Origin: SAR92 clade bacterium
GTDB lineage: Bacteria > Pseudomonadota > Gammaproteobacteria > Pseudomonadales > Porticoccaceae
DNA: 45,760 nucleotides
Assembly (NCBI GenBank): GCA_014381985.1
Contig: JACNKP010000048.1
Coordinates: 1 to 45,760 of the forward strand
Reading direction: 5' to 3'
Under the pieces are notes generated by a model. The model searched no databases. It was not told the origin of the DNA and saw only the letters and a list, made by a program, of their open reading frames with translations. Of the stretch, positions 16,898 through 26,557 are shown piece by piece; positions within the stretch are counted from its first letter, which is position 1, and each line of letters opens with the position of its first letter. A program made the translations under genes and the position numbers.

Positions 16898-17455
16898 TTA
16901 CAGATGCGCGCCTGGCTCTCGAGTAAATAACCGGCCTATCATGGGAGCAAAGTATTCTAGAGGCTTAGACTCAAATAAAGGGTCAAAGGACACCTGATCC
17001 CAACGAGCGCAGAAGTCGACACAAGCCTGATAATGCGGATTATTCTTCAGTTTGTCACGGGCATCTCGATCTTGATCATAGAAATGCATCCAGTAGTACC
17101 CTTGGAACAACCCATGATTCAAGACTATCCAGTAGTTTTTCTCGCTGACGTAGGGCCTTAGAAGTGCGGCAGCCACTTGAGAATGATTAGCCGGAGAAAG
17201 AACATCTCCAATGTCATGAAGTAATGCGCAGACAACCGTCTCTTCATCCGCCCCATCCTGTTCCGCTCGAGTCGCAGTCTGCAAGCAATGCTCTAAACGA
17301 CTTACCTGGTAGGGCGAGTCACCGTCCATCATTCTTAACCAGCCAATGATTCTGTCCGCCTGCTCGGCTATATTTTCAGCATCATGATCAAACACCAGAT
17401 CATAATCAGCCCGACTGGCGTGTTCCATTGCTGTAAAAGCTACAGTGTCAGACAT
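16898..17455 (-). CDS. HD-domain oxygenase, PhnZ/TmpB-like
   Basis: A 185-residue HD-domain protein. The motifs YQVSRLEHCLQTA (Y49, H56), LLHDIGD (H80, D81), H91, NHGLFQGYYW (H114) and a later ARWDQ (D153) match the mixed-valent diiron oxygenases PhnZ and TmpB rather than HD phosphohydrolases. Those enzymes cleave the C-P bond of alpha-hydroxylated phosphonates with O2 and release phosphate. The start overlaps the end of the dioxygenase gene by eight bases, so the two are translated together, as expected of a two-step pathway. Which substrate is used, hydroxylated 2-(trimethylamino)ethylphosphonate or another compound, cannot be read from sequence alone. The family call is strong, the substrate assignment moderate. 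Confidence 0.82.
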   Translation of the reverse strand: MSDTVAFTAMEHASRADYDLVFDHDAENIAEQADRIIGWLRMMDGDSPYQVSRLEHCLQTATRAEQDGADEETVVCALLHDIGDVLSPANHSQVAAALLRPYVSEKNYWIVLNHGLFQGYYWMHFYDQDRDARDKLKNNPHYQACVDFCARWDQVSFDPLFESKPLEYFAPMIGRLFTREPGAHL

Positions 17456-18599
17456 GGCTCACCTTTGCATTTCGTTGCAGTAGTATTAACTTATTAGCTA
17501 TATTGTCTAACTCAAAGTATGCATCTTGCAAGTGCCTTTTACCCACCGGGTTGAAAGCCTCTCTAGCATGCAAAATACGATGGGCTGCGACTAATAGAAT
17601 CTGCCCCCCTTCCAACCTAAAGGTACAATGCCGAGTTGGGTCCGTAATGCGTCGACAGAACTCATGGTAGGCTTGATAAAACGTCTTCACCCCCTCTTTC
17701 ATCGGATCCATGGTTTGCATCAGCTGGTTGGAAAAACGTACGCTGATTATCCGGCCTTTTGTGTCACATTTAATAATAGGTTCAACCGCAAAGGTCTCGT
17801 TAGTTTCGTCAAATTCTCGGAATGGAACCGCAAACTCACAAAGTGTTTCAAAATAATCAGGCCGATCTCTGCGCAAGTCTTCAGCCACGCCCCAACTGTC
17901 GACAATAATAGACTTGCCGCCTTCAACATCATTCTCCAACATATGCAGAGCCTGCACTGTAGGCGGAAAGCTATAACTTGCAAAATCATTATGGGGCGGG
18001 AGAGCAAAAGGCGTATGAGCGACATTATAAACGTGAGTGTCTACAAGCACATTATGTATTCGATCAAACAACAACTCACGTATTGGCCCTAGGCGAGGAG
18101 AAAGTAACTCAAGGGTTTCTGAATCCTGGGGAGCACTATTAATCACAATGGCGCCATCAATCAAGAACGTACTAATAGCCTCTGCAGCCGCAATATCATC
18201 ATGCAAAAACAAACTCCAATCAAAATACCTCGGCGCAAAATCTGGAGCCCAAGCCATAGCTGGATCATGCCTTGGGGCACTTAAAGCGACAATGTCTTCA
18301 AGTACAAAACGAGTGCAATGTTGGTCAGGCCAAGTAATAACAAGCTCGCTATCGTCTAGCGCGACGCTCAACGGTGATAAGTCAGCGGGTACGTCGCTGA
18401 GCATAAAGCGTTTTTCTTGGGTTTCAGACACACGACAATCATCACATAAACAATTGTCTCGCAGCCACAGGTAAGGAAGATCTAGCATCCTGAAGCCATT
18501 CATCTCCACTTTGACTGACGTTGCATCTGATGCCCCCAGTTCAATTCTGGGGGTGCCATTAAGCATAGGAGCTATAGGTGTAGTGTTCTCTAAGCGCAT
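17448..18599 (-). CDS. Fe(II)/2-oxoglutarate dioxygenase, TmpA / gamma-butyrobetaine hydroxylase-like
   Basis: From the ATG at 18599 (AAGGA eight bases upstream; a GTG directly before it is possible) the product has 383 residues. The N-terminal DUF971-type domain has a zinc site C50-x-C52-xx-C55 with H94. The catalytic TauD/TfdA domain has H203-N-D205 and H344 in RILHARE, the 2-His-1-carboxylate iron triad. Stretches VYNVAHTPFALPPHNDF and PPTVQALHMLENDVEGGKSIIVD align well with gamma-butyrobetaine hydroxylase. In that enzyme a Tyr helps cage the trimethylammonium group; here His195 stands at the matching place (VAHT for VAYT). Because an HD oxygenase gene follows and overlaps, the best model is TmpA, which hydroxylates 2-(trimethylamino)ethylphosphonate. 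Carnitine synthesis is the alternative. Confidence 0.83.
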   Translation of the reverse strand: MRLENTTPIAPMLNGTPRIELGASDATSVKVEMNGFRMLDLPYLWLRDNCLCDDCRVSETQEKRFMLSDVPADLSPLSVALDDSELVITWPDQHCTRFVLEDIVALSAPRHDPAMAWAPDFAPRYFDWSLFLHDDIAAAEAISTFLIDGAIVINSAPQDSETLELLSPRLGPIRELLFDRIHNVLVDTHVYNVAHTPFALPPHNDFASYSFPPTVQALHMLENDVEGGKSIIVDSWGVAEDLRRDRPDYFETLCEFAVPFREFDETNETFAVEPIIKCDTKGRIISVRFSNQLMQTMDPMKEGVKTFYQAYHEFCRRITDPTRHCTFRLEGGQILLVAAHRILHAREAFNPVGKRHLQDAYFELDNIANKLILLQRNAKVSHV

Positions 18600-18734
18600 C
18601 ACGATTATCCTTCTGCAAAATGACGCCGAAAACAGGAAAATATCACAAAACCACTCAAATTAAACCTTTTTTTTACGGCGACTTAACCACAACGAATTGC
18701 AGTGGTGTCTTGGGGCAGAGTTAGGGCGTTTTAG

Positions 18735-20444
18735 CTACTGCGCAATGTAAACTGAAATGCCCTCTTTGATTGTTTCCAATACCCTTATATCGACAATTTT
18801 CGCGTGCTCAATAGTAAGGGGATTCTGATCTAAAATAACCATATCGGCTAACTTTCCTACCTCCAAAGAACCCTTTTTCAACTCTTCAAAATGCTGATAG
18901 GCCGGCCAAATTGTCATCGCCTTTAAGGCATCCACAGGCCGCAATTTTTGATCTCGACCTAAAACCATCCCGCTGCGGGTGGTTCGATTTACTGCACTAT
19001 CTAAAATTCTCATAGAATCTGGGAAGGTCACGGGCGCATCTGAATGTATGGAGAATTTAATGTCTCGGTCTAGCATCCAGCCGGTAGGGGAAATATTCTT
19101 AGCTCGCTCTGGCCCCGCCACTGAATCTCTATGCCAGTCACCCCAGTAAAATGTATGCATGGGATATAGGGCAGGAAAAATACCAAGCCTCTGTATCTCA
19201 TCGATCTGATCGATTCTTAAAAATTGCCCATGAATCAGCACGGTGCGCCGGTCATCTTTAGGGAACGCCACTGACGCCTGACTAGCAATATCAATTAGCT
19301 GATCAATCGCGGCATCACCATTAGCATGGGTGAGCATTTGCCAATTATTTTCATACGCTAGGGAATACCACTTTAAGGCCTCAGCGTCAGTAAACGCTGG
19401 ATACCCCGAATAACCGCTGTCTTGTCCCAGTGGCGGAACAAAGTAAGGCTGAGTAAACCACGCGGTCTTGCCCTGAGGCGAGCCATCAAAGGTCAATTTC
19501 ACTCCCCCAATACGAAAGTTATTGGCATAGTCATGGGAATGAAGTGGCCCATTTAGGAGTGAGTAATCATTCATCGCCGCAACATCAGCATAGGCAATCA
19601 CGTCTGCCAGAAAACCACTATCAGCAGCGTATTTAGACATCAGTGCTAAAGTCACTTCATCAGTTTTACCATCCTGAATAGTCGTAAAACCATTAGACAA
19701 ATACTGCATTTCCGCAACAGCCCAGTTTTCAGCCACCATCGAGGATGGAATCATTTTATATATCACAGCAAAGTGCGCGGTCTCCTCCAATACACCGCTG
19801 GGCTCAAGACCACCTGACTCTCTCACGATAACTCCTCCTGGAGGGTCATCCGAATCGGCGGTAATGCCAAACATGTCTAATGCTTTGCTGTTATAAACAC
19901 CTAGATGGCCAGATTGGTGGGTTATCATGATCGGTATGTCAGTGGACACGACATCAAGGTCGTGGCGATTAGGGTGCCTGCCCTCCTCAAGTTGGGCGTC
20001 ATCGTAATTGAACCCAATGACCACGCCATGTTCCTTAACCGTCTCAGAGGTAGCCATAAAATCGCGTAATGCCTGCTGCAACGAGGCAATGTTGTGACCG
20101 GGCCCATCAGGAGGGGGTAAGAGATTGGCAGTGACAGCTTGAATAGCCACACCCGACAGGTGGCTGTGAGCATCGACAAACCCAGGCACTATACTTTTAC
20201 CTTGCAGGTCAATCTTGCGGGTGTTTTCATCCGACATCTGAATAACAACAGTACTCCTACCGACTGCCAAAATCTTACCTTTTTTGATCGCAATAGCTTC
20301 GGCTACAGATTCGGTGCTGTCGAGGGTAATAACGTTACCATTAAAATAAATGCTGTCAGCACTGACCAGTGGCGGCTTTTCTGCACATCCAAACGCAAGT
20401 AGACCCAATATTCCGGCAATAGTACCCGTATAGCTTTTCCTCAT
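18735..20444 (-). CDS. Amidohydrolase family 3 lipoprotein (YtcJ-like)
   Basis: A 569-residue metal-dependent amidohydrolase with a lipoprotein signal (lipobox LAFGC). The N-terminal strand DSIYFNGNVITLDSTESVAEAIAIKKGKILAVG and GKSIVPGFVDAHSHLSG are typical of the YtcJ group, and the C-terminal SDAPVTFPDSMRILDSAVNR and SLEVGKLADMVILDQNPL close the fold. HSH, two further His and the late Asp would bind one or two metal ions. The family hydrolyses amide bonds such as N-substituted formamides, but substrates of the exported members are unknown. It reads toward tmpA from 130 bases away, on the same strand, so a shared transcript is possible. Confidence 0.9.
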   Translation of the reverse strand: MRKSYTGTIAGILGLLAFGCAEKPPLVSADSIYFNGNVITLDSTESVAEAIAIKKGKILAVGRSTVVIQMSDENTRKIDLQGKSIVPGFVDAHSHLSGVAIQAVTANLLPPPDGPGHNIASLQQALRDFMATSETVKEHGVVIGFNYDDAQLEEGRHPNRHDLDVVSTDIPIMITHQSGHLGVYNSKALDMFGITADSDDPPGGVIVRESGGLEPSGVLEETAHFAVIYKMIPSSMVAENWAVAEMQYLSNGFTTIQDGKTDEVTLALMSKYAADSGFLADVIAYADVAAMNDYSLLNGPLHSHDYANNFRIGGVKLTFDGSPQGKTAWFTQPYFVPPLGQDSGYSGYPAFTDAEALKWYSLAYENNWQMLTHANGDAAIDQLIDIASQASVAFPKDDRRTVLIHGQFLRIDQIDEIQRLGIFPALYPMHTFYWGDWHRDSVAGPERAKNISPTGWMLDRDIKFSIHSDAPVTFPDSMRILDSAVNRTTRSGMVLGRDQKLRPVDALKAMTIWPAYQHFEELKKGSLEVGKLADMVILDQNPLTIEHAKIVDIRVLETIKEGISVYIAQ

Positions 20445-20631
20445 CCTTTGGTTCTCCGTAATGTTGGTCTGGCGTTTCGCTGCAGGCTCTGGGATTTAAC
20501 TATAAGTTTATAAACCAATCCCCTAAACGATTATAAAAGCCATAGGGCATATCAAACTGCGATGTTGATCTCAAGAATCAAGGTTCACGTACAACCACCG
20601 GTAGATCAATAGAAAGCAAGGAAACCTAATT

Positions 20632-20937
20632 TTGACGATCGCTTTATCCAAGTTACAAAAATACTTCTCAATAGAAAAACTAATCTATCACTCTGTGGAC
20701 CTCAGCCTCTATCAAGCATCAGCTATCATCGAAGGAGAGGAACATTACATCACAGACGACAAAAAGAGTTTTTTGCGCTCTGGCAATTTAGTGCAACTGC
20801 AAAATTTGCTTAAAGGTGTATCGGCGGAAGTAACCGTGCTCAGACATACCAGCGCCTATGACGAAATGATCGGCGGGCCCGAAAAAACATCATCAAATGC
20901 TTTAGAAGTGCCCCTCGCCGACAACCATCTGTATTAA
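20632..20937 (+). CDS. Small DUF6482-like protein
   Basis: A 101-residue soluble protein with TTG start and AAGGAAA ribosome site. It carries ALSKLQKYFSIEKLIYHSVDLSLYQASAIIEGEEHYI in the first half and the stretch YDEMIGGP near the end, which resembles DUF6482 proteins of Pseudomonadales. No function is known for that group. It reads in the same direction as the TonB receptor gene and ends 70 bases before it, so they may share a promoter. The assignment rests on a short pattern and is moderate. Confidence 0.6.
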   Translation: MTIALSKLQKYFSIEKLIYHSVDLSLYQASAIIEGEEHYITDDKKSFLRSGNLVQLQNLLKGVSAEVTVLRHTSAYDEMIGGPEKTSSNALEVPLADNHLY

Positions 20938-21007
20938 TTATTTACATTAGAATCAACTTAGCTACACTAAGCCGCTAATTTTAAAGAGCTCAAGGATTAA
21001 GCAACCA

Positions 21008-23098
21008 ATGACTACGGATAGCCCCTCAAAATTGACTCTACTAAGGGCCTTATTGGCCACGCTCATTTTCAGCCCCCTTAATGGGCTAGCTGATGAAAAG
21101 GTTATATCCTTAGAGATTGAAAGCATCGTTGTGACCGGTCGTCGAGACCAGCAAAACCTTGACCAACTTATTGGCTCAGTGGGTCAGGTTAATCGCGAAG
21201 AACTCGACAGAATAGCTCATGCCCATATTAGTCAAGCTGCCTCTCGCCTCCCCGGGGTCTGGTTAAGTCGCGGCAATGGTCAGGAGTTGCTTGCTTCTGT
21301 GCGGTCACCCGTCTTTACAGGTCCTGGTAGTTGCGCCGAAATTCTCACGACAGAAGACGGTCTACCCATTCGCCCTACGGGCATGTGCAATGTTAATCAA
21401 CTTTTTGAAATTAACACCGAGCAAGCCTCAGGCCTGGAAGTTTGGCGTGGTCCTGGCACTGTTTTTTACGGCTCAAACGCCATGCATGGGGTTATCAACC
21501 TAGTGTCACCAGTAATTAATGACAACCACCTAAGCCTCCAGCTAGGAAGCCATGACTATCGCAGGGTTAAAGTTGGCTTGAAAACCACCCAAGGCTCACA
21601 GTCTTGGCAAATAGCCGCTAATGGCGTCTCTGATGGCGGCTTTAAAGACGAATCAGGTTTTGATCAGCAAAAGATCTCCATCAAACATGGCTGGTCCAAT
21701 ACCGATATTGAAGCACGAACTCATCTTACAGCTGTAAATCTCAATCAAGAGACAGCAGGTTATATCAAAGGTTATGAATCCTACAAAGACAGTGCCGTTT
21801 GGAAAACCAACCCTAATCCTGAAGCCTACCGTGACGCATCAGCAGTCCGACTATCATCTCGGATTAGTGGCGCGGCGCCATTGGCTGGGTTCGACGGAAA
21901 ATGGCAAGTAACACCATACTTGCGACGCAGTTCCATGACTTTTTTACAGCATTACCTACCCGGACAGGCACAAGAAAAAAATGGTCAAACCAGCGCTGGA
22001 CTGCAAACAAGCTATCAATTTGATCGCAACGCTAAAAGCAAAGTTTGGATCGGTGCAGATGCCGAATGGGCTGACATGTGGGTAGAGGAATTTCAAGCCA
22101 ACCCCTTAGGAACATCCGATAATGTGCGTTTCCAAGGTCAGCACTATGATTTTCAAGTGAGCAGTCGTCAGTTTGCATTATTTGCCAATACTGAATGGCA
22201 AGCCTCTGACAAATTAACTCTCGAAGCTGGCTTGCGATATGAGTCACTGCACTATAACTATCAAAATAATATGATCGATGGCAGTACCCGTGACGATGGC
22301 ACCCTCTGTAATTCGACTAGCGGCAGCTGTCGCTACTACAGACCGATGGATCGATCTGACCGCACTGACAACCTAAATTATCAGCTTGGCGCCCACTATG
22401 ATCTTAACGATAGAGTTGGTGCATTTGTGCGCGTGGCCAGCGCCTATCGCGCACCGCAGATTAATGAACTTTATCGACTACAAAAAGAACAGGAGATTTC
22501 AAAGATCAGGCCAGAGCAGCTAGACAGCCTAGAGGCGGGTTTGCGTTATCAGTCTCCACAGTGGTTTGCGGAATTATCAGTTTATCTAATGGAGAAAGAT
22601 CAGGTAATTGTTAAAGATTCGAATAGCTATGTTGTTAACGATGCCAAAACGAGCCATCGCGGCATTGAATGGCTGATACGCTACCAAATAAATACGGACT
22701 GGCAGATCACCTCAGTAGCGGCCTGGACCAAACACCAATACAGCTATCTTCGCCTGTATAGCGGGATCAATATTGACGGCAATGATATTGACACGGCTCC
22801 TCGCTGGGAGGGAAGTGCTCAGCTATTGTATCAACCCTCCCAAAACAGGAGTGCCGAGCTAGAGTGGGCCTATCTTGGAAAGTACTTCCTGGACCCACAA
22901 AATACTCATGCCTATGCCGGTCATGCTGTGCTTAACTTGCGTGGCCAACAAACCTTCGGTTCTTGGGAGTTTGCCGCGCAATTGACTAATCTGACAGACC
23001 GACGCATCGCTGACAGGGCGGATTATGCCTTTGGCAGTTATCGTTACTTCGTCGGCGAAGGGCGCGGTATTGCACTAGAAATTAAACGCGTGTTCTAA
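21008..23098 (+). CDS. TonB-dependent outer-membrane receptor
   Basis: A 696-residue receptor. A signal peptide (residues about 10-28) is followed by a TonB-box-like segment (ESIVVTGRR), the plug domain (about 45-165, containing RLPGVWLSRGNGQELLASVRSP, then GLEVWRGPGTVFYGSNAMHGVINLV) and a 22-stranded barrel (YQLGAHYDLNDRVGAFVRVASAYRAPQINELY). The last residue is Phe (IKRVF), the outer-membrane insertion signal. Two plug cysteines (in GSCAEIL and MCNVN) may form a disulphide. I see no Fur box or B12 riboswitch upstream, so the ligand (siderophore, cobalamin, or small organic compound) is unknown. AAGGA precedes the start. Confidence 0.93.
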   Translation: MTTDSPSKLTLLRALLATLIFSPLNGLADEKVISLEIESIVVTGRRDQQNLDQLIGSVGQVNREELDRIAHAHISQAASRLPGVWLSRGNGQELLASVRSPVFTGPGSCAEILTTEDGLPIRPTGMCNVNQLFEINTEQASGLEVWRGPGTVFYGSNAMHGVINLVSPVINDNHLSLQLGSHDYRRVKVGLKTTQGSQSWQIAANGVSDGGFKDESGFDQQKISIKHGWSNTDIEARTHLTAVNLNQETAGYIKGYESYKDSAVWKTNPNPEAYRDASAVRLSSRISGAAPLAGFDGKWQVTPYLRRSSMTFLQHYLPGQAQEKNGQTSAGLQTSYQFDRNAKSKVWIGADAEWADMWVEEFQANPLGTSDNVRFQGQHYDFQVSSRQFALFANTEWQASDKLTLEAGLRYESLHYNYQNNMIDGSTRDDGTLCNSTSGSCRYYRPMDRSDRTDNLNYQLGAHYDLNDRVGAFVRVASAYRAPQINELYRLQKEQEISKIRPEQLDSLEAGLRYQSPQWFAELSVYLMEKDQVIVKDSNSYVVNDAKTSHRGIEWLIRYQINTDWQITSVAAWTKHQYSYLRLYSGINIDGNDIDTAPRWEGSAQLLYQPSQNRSAELEWAYLGKYFLDPQNTHAYAGHAVLNLRGQQTFGSWEFAAQLTNLTDRRIADRADYAFGSYRYFVGEGRGIALEIKRVF

Positions 23099-23265
23099 GG
23101 TGCGCTAGAAGCGCTAACTAATCTGCGTAGGATCACGAAACGGAGCCTCACAGAGCTCGCAGTAAATTAGTATCATCGGTTTGAAATCGCTGAATTGAGC
23201 ATCAACTATGGCATAATTAGAGCAAGAATTTTGATTAACTAAACGGGCCAACTCTAGACTTTTTT

Positions 23266-25845
23266 ATGACTATCCAACCCAACACTGAGCATACCCCAAT
23301 GATGCAGCAATATTTGCGCATCAAGGCTGAGCACCCAAATGACATCATCTTTTATCGTATGGGCGACTTTTATGAGTTGTTTTTTGAGGATGCAAAGCGA
23401 GCTAGTCAACTATTAGACATCACTCTCACCGCTCGAGGCAAAGCCAACGGCAATCCAATTCCTATGTGCGGTGTGCCCTATCACGCCGCAGAGGGCTATT
23501 TGGCAAAGCTGGTAAAGCAAGGTATTTCCGTCGCTATCTGCGAACAGGTTGGTGACCCGCAGACTAGCAAAGGCCCAGTTGAACGCAAAGTAATGCGAGT
23601 ATTGACCCCTGGGACACTGACTGATGAAGCGTTGCTCGACGATCGCAGTGATAGCCTTTTAGCCGCTATACATTGGCAGAACAATCAGTTTGGTGTCGCC
23701 ACTCTAGATATGAGCAGCGGCCAATTTCAACTCATGCAGGTAGCAAGCGAAGAAGAACTACACAGCGAACTGCAACGATTAAATCCTGTCGAAATTTTGA
23801 TTTCAGAAGAACTTACCGGTCTGCATTTTCTCAATAAACGCCCGGGCATGCGACGACGAGGGCCCTGGGAATTTGAATTAGACAATGCCCACCGAACTCT
23901 TAATAAGCACTTTGGCACAAAAGATCTAGCTGGTTTTGGCTGTAACCACCTGCCCATTGGCATAGGTGCCGCTGGCTGCTTATTGCAGTATGCCCGTGAC
24001 ACACAGCGTGGCGCACTACCCCACATTCGCAGTCTAACCGCTGAAAATAGAGATGAGTCAGTCATGTTAGACGCGGCTACTCGGCGCAATCTTGAACTGG
24101 ACACGAATTTATCAGGCGGTATTGAAAACACATTACTGGATGTTCTTGATAATACGGCGACAACGATGGCCAGTCGGCTATTAAGGCGCTGGCTAAATCG
24201 TCCTCTGCAACACCTTGCGACCCTTCAGTCGCGTCAAGATAGTATCGCTGAGCTACAGGGTGATTACCTGCATGAGACATTGCATGTCCAGTTAAAGCAG
24301 GTTGGTGATATGGAGCGCATCCTTACGAGAGTTGCGTTACGTTCTGCACGGCCACGAGATCTAACTCGACTATGCGACTCTCTGTCCGCCCTACCACAAA
24401 TTGCATCTGCTCTAGAAGCTTGTCATGTAGGGCACATGACAACTCTGAGGCAAGCAGCCAAACCAATGCCAAGGTTGGCTGACTTACTGAATGCCGCCAT
24501 TCAAGACAATCCGCCTATGGTTATCCGTGACGGTGGTGTTATTGCCAATGGCTATGACCAAGAACTGGATGATTTGCGAGCGCTTAACACTAACGCTGGT
24601 GAGTTCTTGCTGGCAATGGAAGAGAGGGAAAAGGCCAAAACCGGTATCGCTACCTTAAAAGTGGGTTACAACCGAGTGCATGGCTATTACATTGAAATCT
24701 CTCGCGGTCAAAGTGATAAAGCGCCTGTTGAGTATATTCGTAGGCAGACATTAAAGAATGCTGAGCGTTTCATTACCCCCGAGTTAAAAGAGTTTGAAGA
24801 TAAGGCCCTTAGCGCCAAAAGTCGCAGCCTTGCGAGAGAGAAATATCTCTACGAAGCTCTACTAGAAGACTTAAATCAAGACCTAGCAGAACTTCAAAAA
24901 TGCGCGGTCGCCGTTGCCGAATTAGATGTCCTTGCAACACTGGCAGAGCGAGCACTCAACCTAAACTTTTGTCAGCCTAAATTACAGACCAAACCAGGTA
25001 TTGATATCAAGGGCGGTAGGCATCCCGTGGTAGAACAAGTATCTAGCGACCCCTTTGTCGCCAATGATTTAGAGATGAACGACGAGCGTAAGATGCTCGT
25101 CATCACCGGCCCTAATATGGGGGGTAAATCAACCTATATGCGCCAAGCAGCCCTGATAGTACTGCTCGCGCAAATTGGTAGCTTCGTGCCCGCCATATCA
25201 GCCAAAATTGGTCTTGCGGACCGAATTTACACCCGTATCGGATCATCAGATGACCTCGCAGGCGGGCGCTCAACATTTATGGTGGAAATGACCGAGACTG
25301 CCAACATTTTGCATAATGCTAGCGATCGAAGCCTAGTATTAATGGACGAAGTCGGGCGTGGTACGAGTACGTTTGATGGCTTGTCCCTGGCTTGGGCCTG
25401 TGCTTTTCACCTCGCCGAAAAAGTTAAAGCTTTCACTTTATTTGCGACACACTATTTTGAATTGACCTCCTTACCTGAAAAGGTCAGCGGTGCTGTCAAC
25501 ATTCATCTAGATGCCACAGAGTACAATGACAGTATTGTTTTTCTGCACAGCGTACAGGATGGTCCAGCCAGTCAAAGTTATGGCATACAAGTCGCTAAGT
25601 TGGCGGGAATACCTGATGCCGTTATAGATCTTGCTCGCCGCGAGCTAGCGATTTTAGAAGAACAAAGCCCTGCAAAATTGGTCTCGAATAAGGCATCTGC
25701 CAGCTCAGCAAAGCCTGATCAAACCGAACTTTACTTGGCGCCAGTAAGCAGTGCCGTCGAAAAACGTATTGACAGTTTACGTCCTGACGAGCTATCCCCG
25801 AAACAAGCGCTAGACCTTATTTATGAGCTAAAAAAATTACGATAG
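23266..25845 (+). CDS. mutS: DNA mismatch repair protein MutS
   Basis: An 859-residue mismatch sensor of normal length. The mismatch-reading motif is F35-Y36-E37 in [15 protein letters not shown]. The lever and clamp domain includes [23 protein letters not shown]. The ATPase has Walker [10 protein letters not shown] (near 615), then [36 protein letters not shown] and ATHYFELT. The C-terminal helix [17 protein letters not shown] matches the beta-clamp/tetramer region. There is little ribosome-site sequence before the ATG, which follows a T-run. fdxA follows 101 bases downstream. Confidence 0.99.
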   Translation: MTIQPNTEHTPMMQQYLRIKAEHPNDIIFYRMGDFYELFFEDAKRASQLLDITLTARGKANGNPIPMCGVPYHAAEGYLAKLVKQGISVAICEQVGDPQTSKGPVERKVMRVLTPGTLTDEALLDDRSDSLLAAIHWQNNQFGVATLDMSSGQFQLMQVASEEELHSELQRLNPVEILISEELTGLHFLNKRPGMRRRGPWEFELDNAHRTLNKHFGTKDLAGFGCNHLPIGIGAAGCLLQYARDTQRGALPHIRSLTAENRDESVMLDAATRRNLELDTNLSGGIENTLLDVLDNTATTMASRLLRRWLNRPLQHLATLQSRQDSIAELQGDYLHETLHVQLKQVGDMERILTRVALRSARPRDLTRLCDSLSALPQIASALEACHVGHMTTLRQAAKPMPRLADLLNAAIQDNPPMVIRDGGVIANGYDQELDDLRALNTNAGEFLLAMEEREKAKTGIATLKVGYNRVHGYYIEISRGQSDKAPVEYIRRQTLKNAERFITPELKEFEDKALSAKSRSLAREKYLYEALLEDLNQDLAELQKCAVAVAELDVLATLAERALNLNFCQPKLQTKPGIDIKGGRHPVVEQVSSDPFVANDLEMNDERKMLVITGPNMGGKSTYMRQAALIVLLAQIGSFVPAISAKIGLADRIYTRIGSSDDLAGGRSTFMVEMTETANILHNASDRSLVLMDEVGRGTSTFDGLSLAWACAFHLAEKVKAFTLFATHYFELTSLPEKVSGAVNIHLDATEYNDSIVFLHSVQDGPASQSYGIQVAKLAGIPDAVIDLARRELAILEEQSPAKLVSNKASASSAKPDQTELYLAPVSSAVEKRIDSLRPDELSPKQALDLIYELKKLR

Positions 25846-25897
25846 CGCAGAACTTAAATAGAGTGAAAACATGCGTCAATATTGCAAACCTTGATGC

Positions 25898-25903
25898 TAT
25901 AAT
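25898..25903 (+). promoter_or_regulatory. -10 element for fdxA
   Basis: A perfect TATAAT lies 44 bases before the fdxA start, in the mutS–fdxA gap. The -35 region (GTCAAT at 17-base spacing) is poor, so the assignment rests on the -10 alone. Confidence 0.4.
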
Positions 25904-25946
25904 GCCGCCGCTTAATTAACCGAATTACTTGCATGAGAAGCTCGAA

Positions 25947-26270
25947 ATGACTTTTGTTGTCGGAGAAAACTGCATCAAGTGCAAATACACGGATTGTGTA
26001 GAAGTTTGCCCTGTGGATTGCTTTTACGTGGGTCCAAATTTTATAGTCATTCATCCTGATGAATGCATTGACTGCGCGCTTTGTGAACCTGAATGTCCAG
26101 CCGAAGCTATCTTTGCTGAAGACGAAATACCAGAGGGTCAAGAGCTCTTTCTTGAGTTAAATGCAGAGCTCGCAGAAGTCTGGCCGAACATTACCGAACA
26201 AGGTGAACATCCACAAGATGCCGAAGAATGGGATGGCGTTAAAAACAAACTTCAATATTTAGAGCGATAG
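25947..26270 (+). CDS. fdxA: Seven-iron ferredoxin FdxA
   Basis: From the ATG at 25947 ([12 protein letters not shown]) the product has 107 residues, exactly the size of the Azotobacter-type ferredoxin I; an upstream in-frame Met at 25929 adds six unconserved residues. Cysteines in [17 protein letters not shown] and [17 protein letters not shown] bind one 3Fe-4S and one 4Fe-4S cluster. The tail [11 protein letters not shown] and [13 protein letters not shown] is also conserved. It is a soluble electron carrier. The mutS–fdxA–tRNA order is typical. Confidence 0.97.
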   Translation: MTFVVGENCIKCKYTDCVEVCPVDCFYVGPNFIVIHPDECIDCALCEPECPAEAIFAEDEIPEGQELFLELNAELAEVWPNITEQGEHPQDAEEWDGVKNKLQYLER

Positions 26271-26326
26271 GCGGTTTTAAGCTAGATATTACTTACAGAT
26301 AAGTTAAACTGGCGCCCTGCTGTTAC

Positions 26327-26403
26327 GCACCCGTAGCTCAGCTGGATAGAGTAGGTGGCTTCGAACCACTTGGTCGGGGGTTCGAATCCCTCCGGGTGCA
26401 CCA
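26327..26403 (+). tRNA. tRNA-Arg(UCG)
   Basis: A 77-base gene with perfect acceptor stem GCACCCG/CGGGTGC, discriminator A and encoded CCA. The anticodon loop CTTCGAA gives anticodon TCG, which reads CGA arginine codons. The T-loop TTCGAAT is standard. It follows fdxA by 56 bases. Confidence 0.95.
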
Positions 26404-26557
26404 TTCTCACTGGGCTGTAGCGATCCACCAAAACCACGACTGCCCACTAAAAATACGTTTTACTAGCCTCTCATCTTTATTATCTTAGTCTCCCCCTCAA
26501 CCATGATCCGCAGCATATTTAAGCTCTGGTAAACATTGCTGATGGATATCTGGTTGA

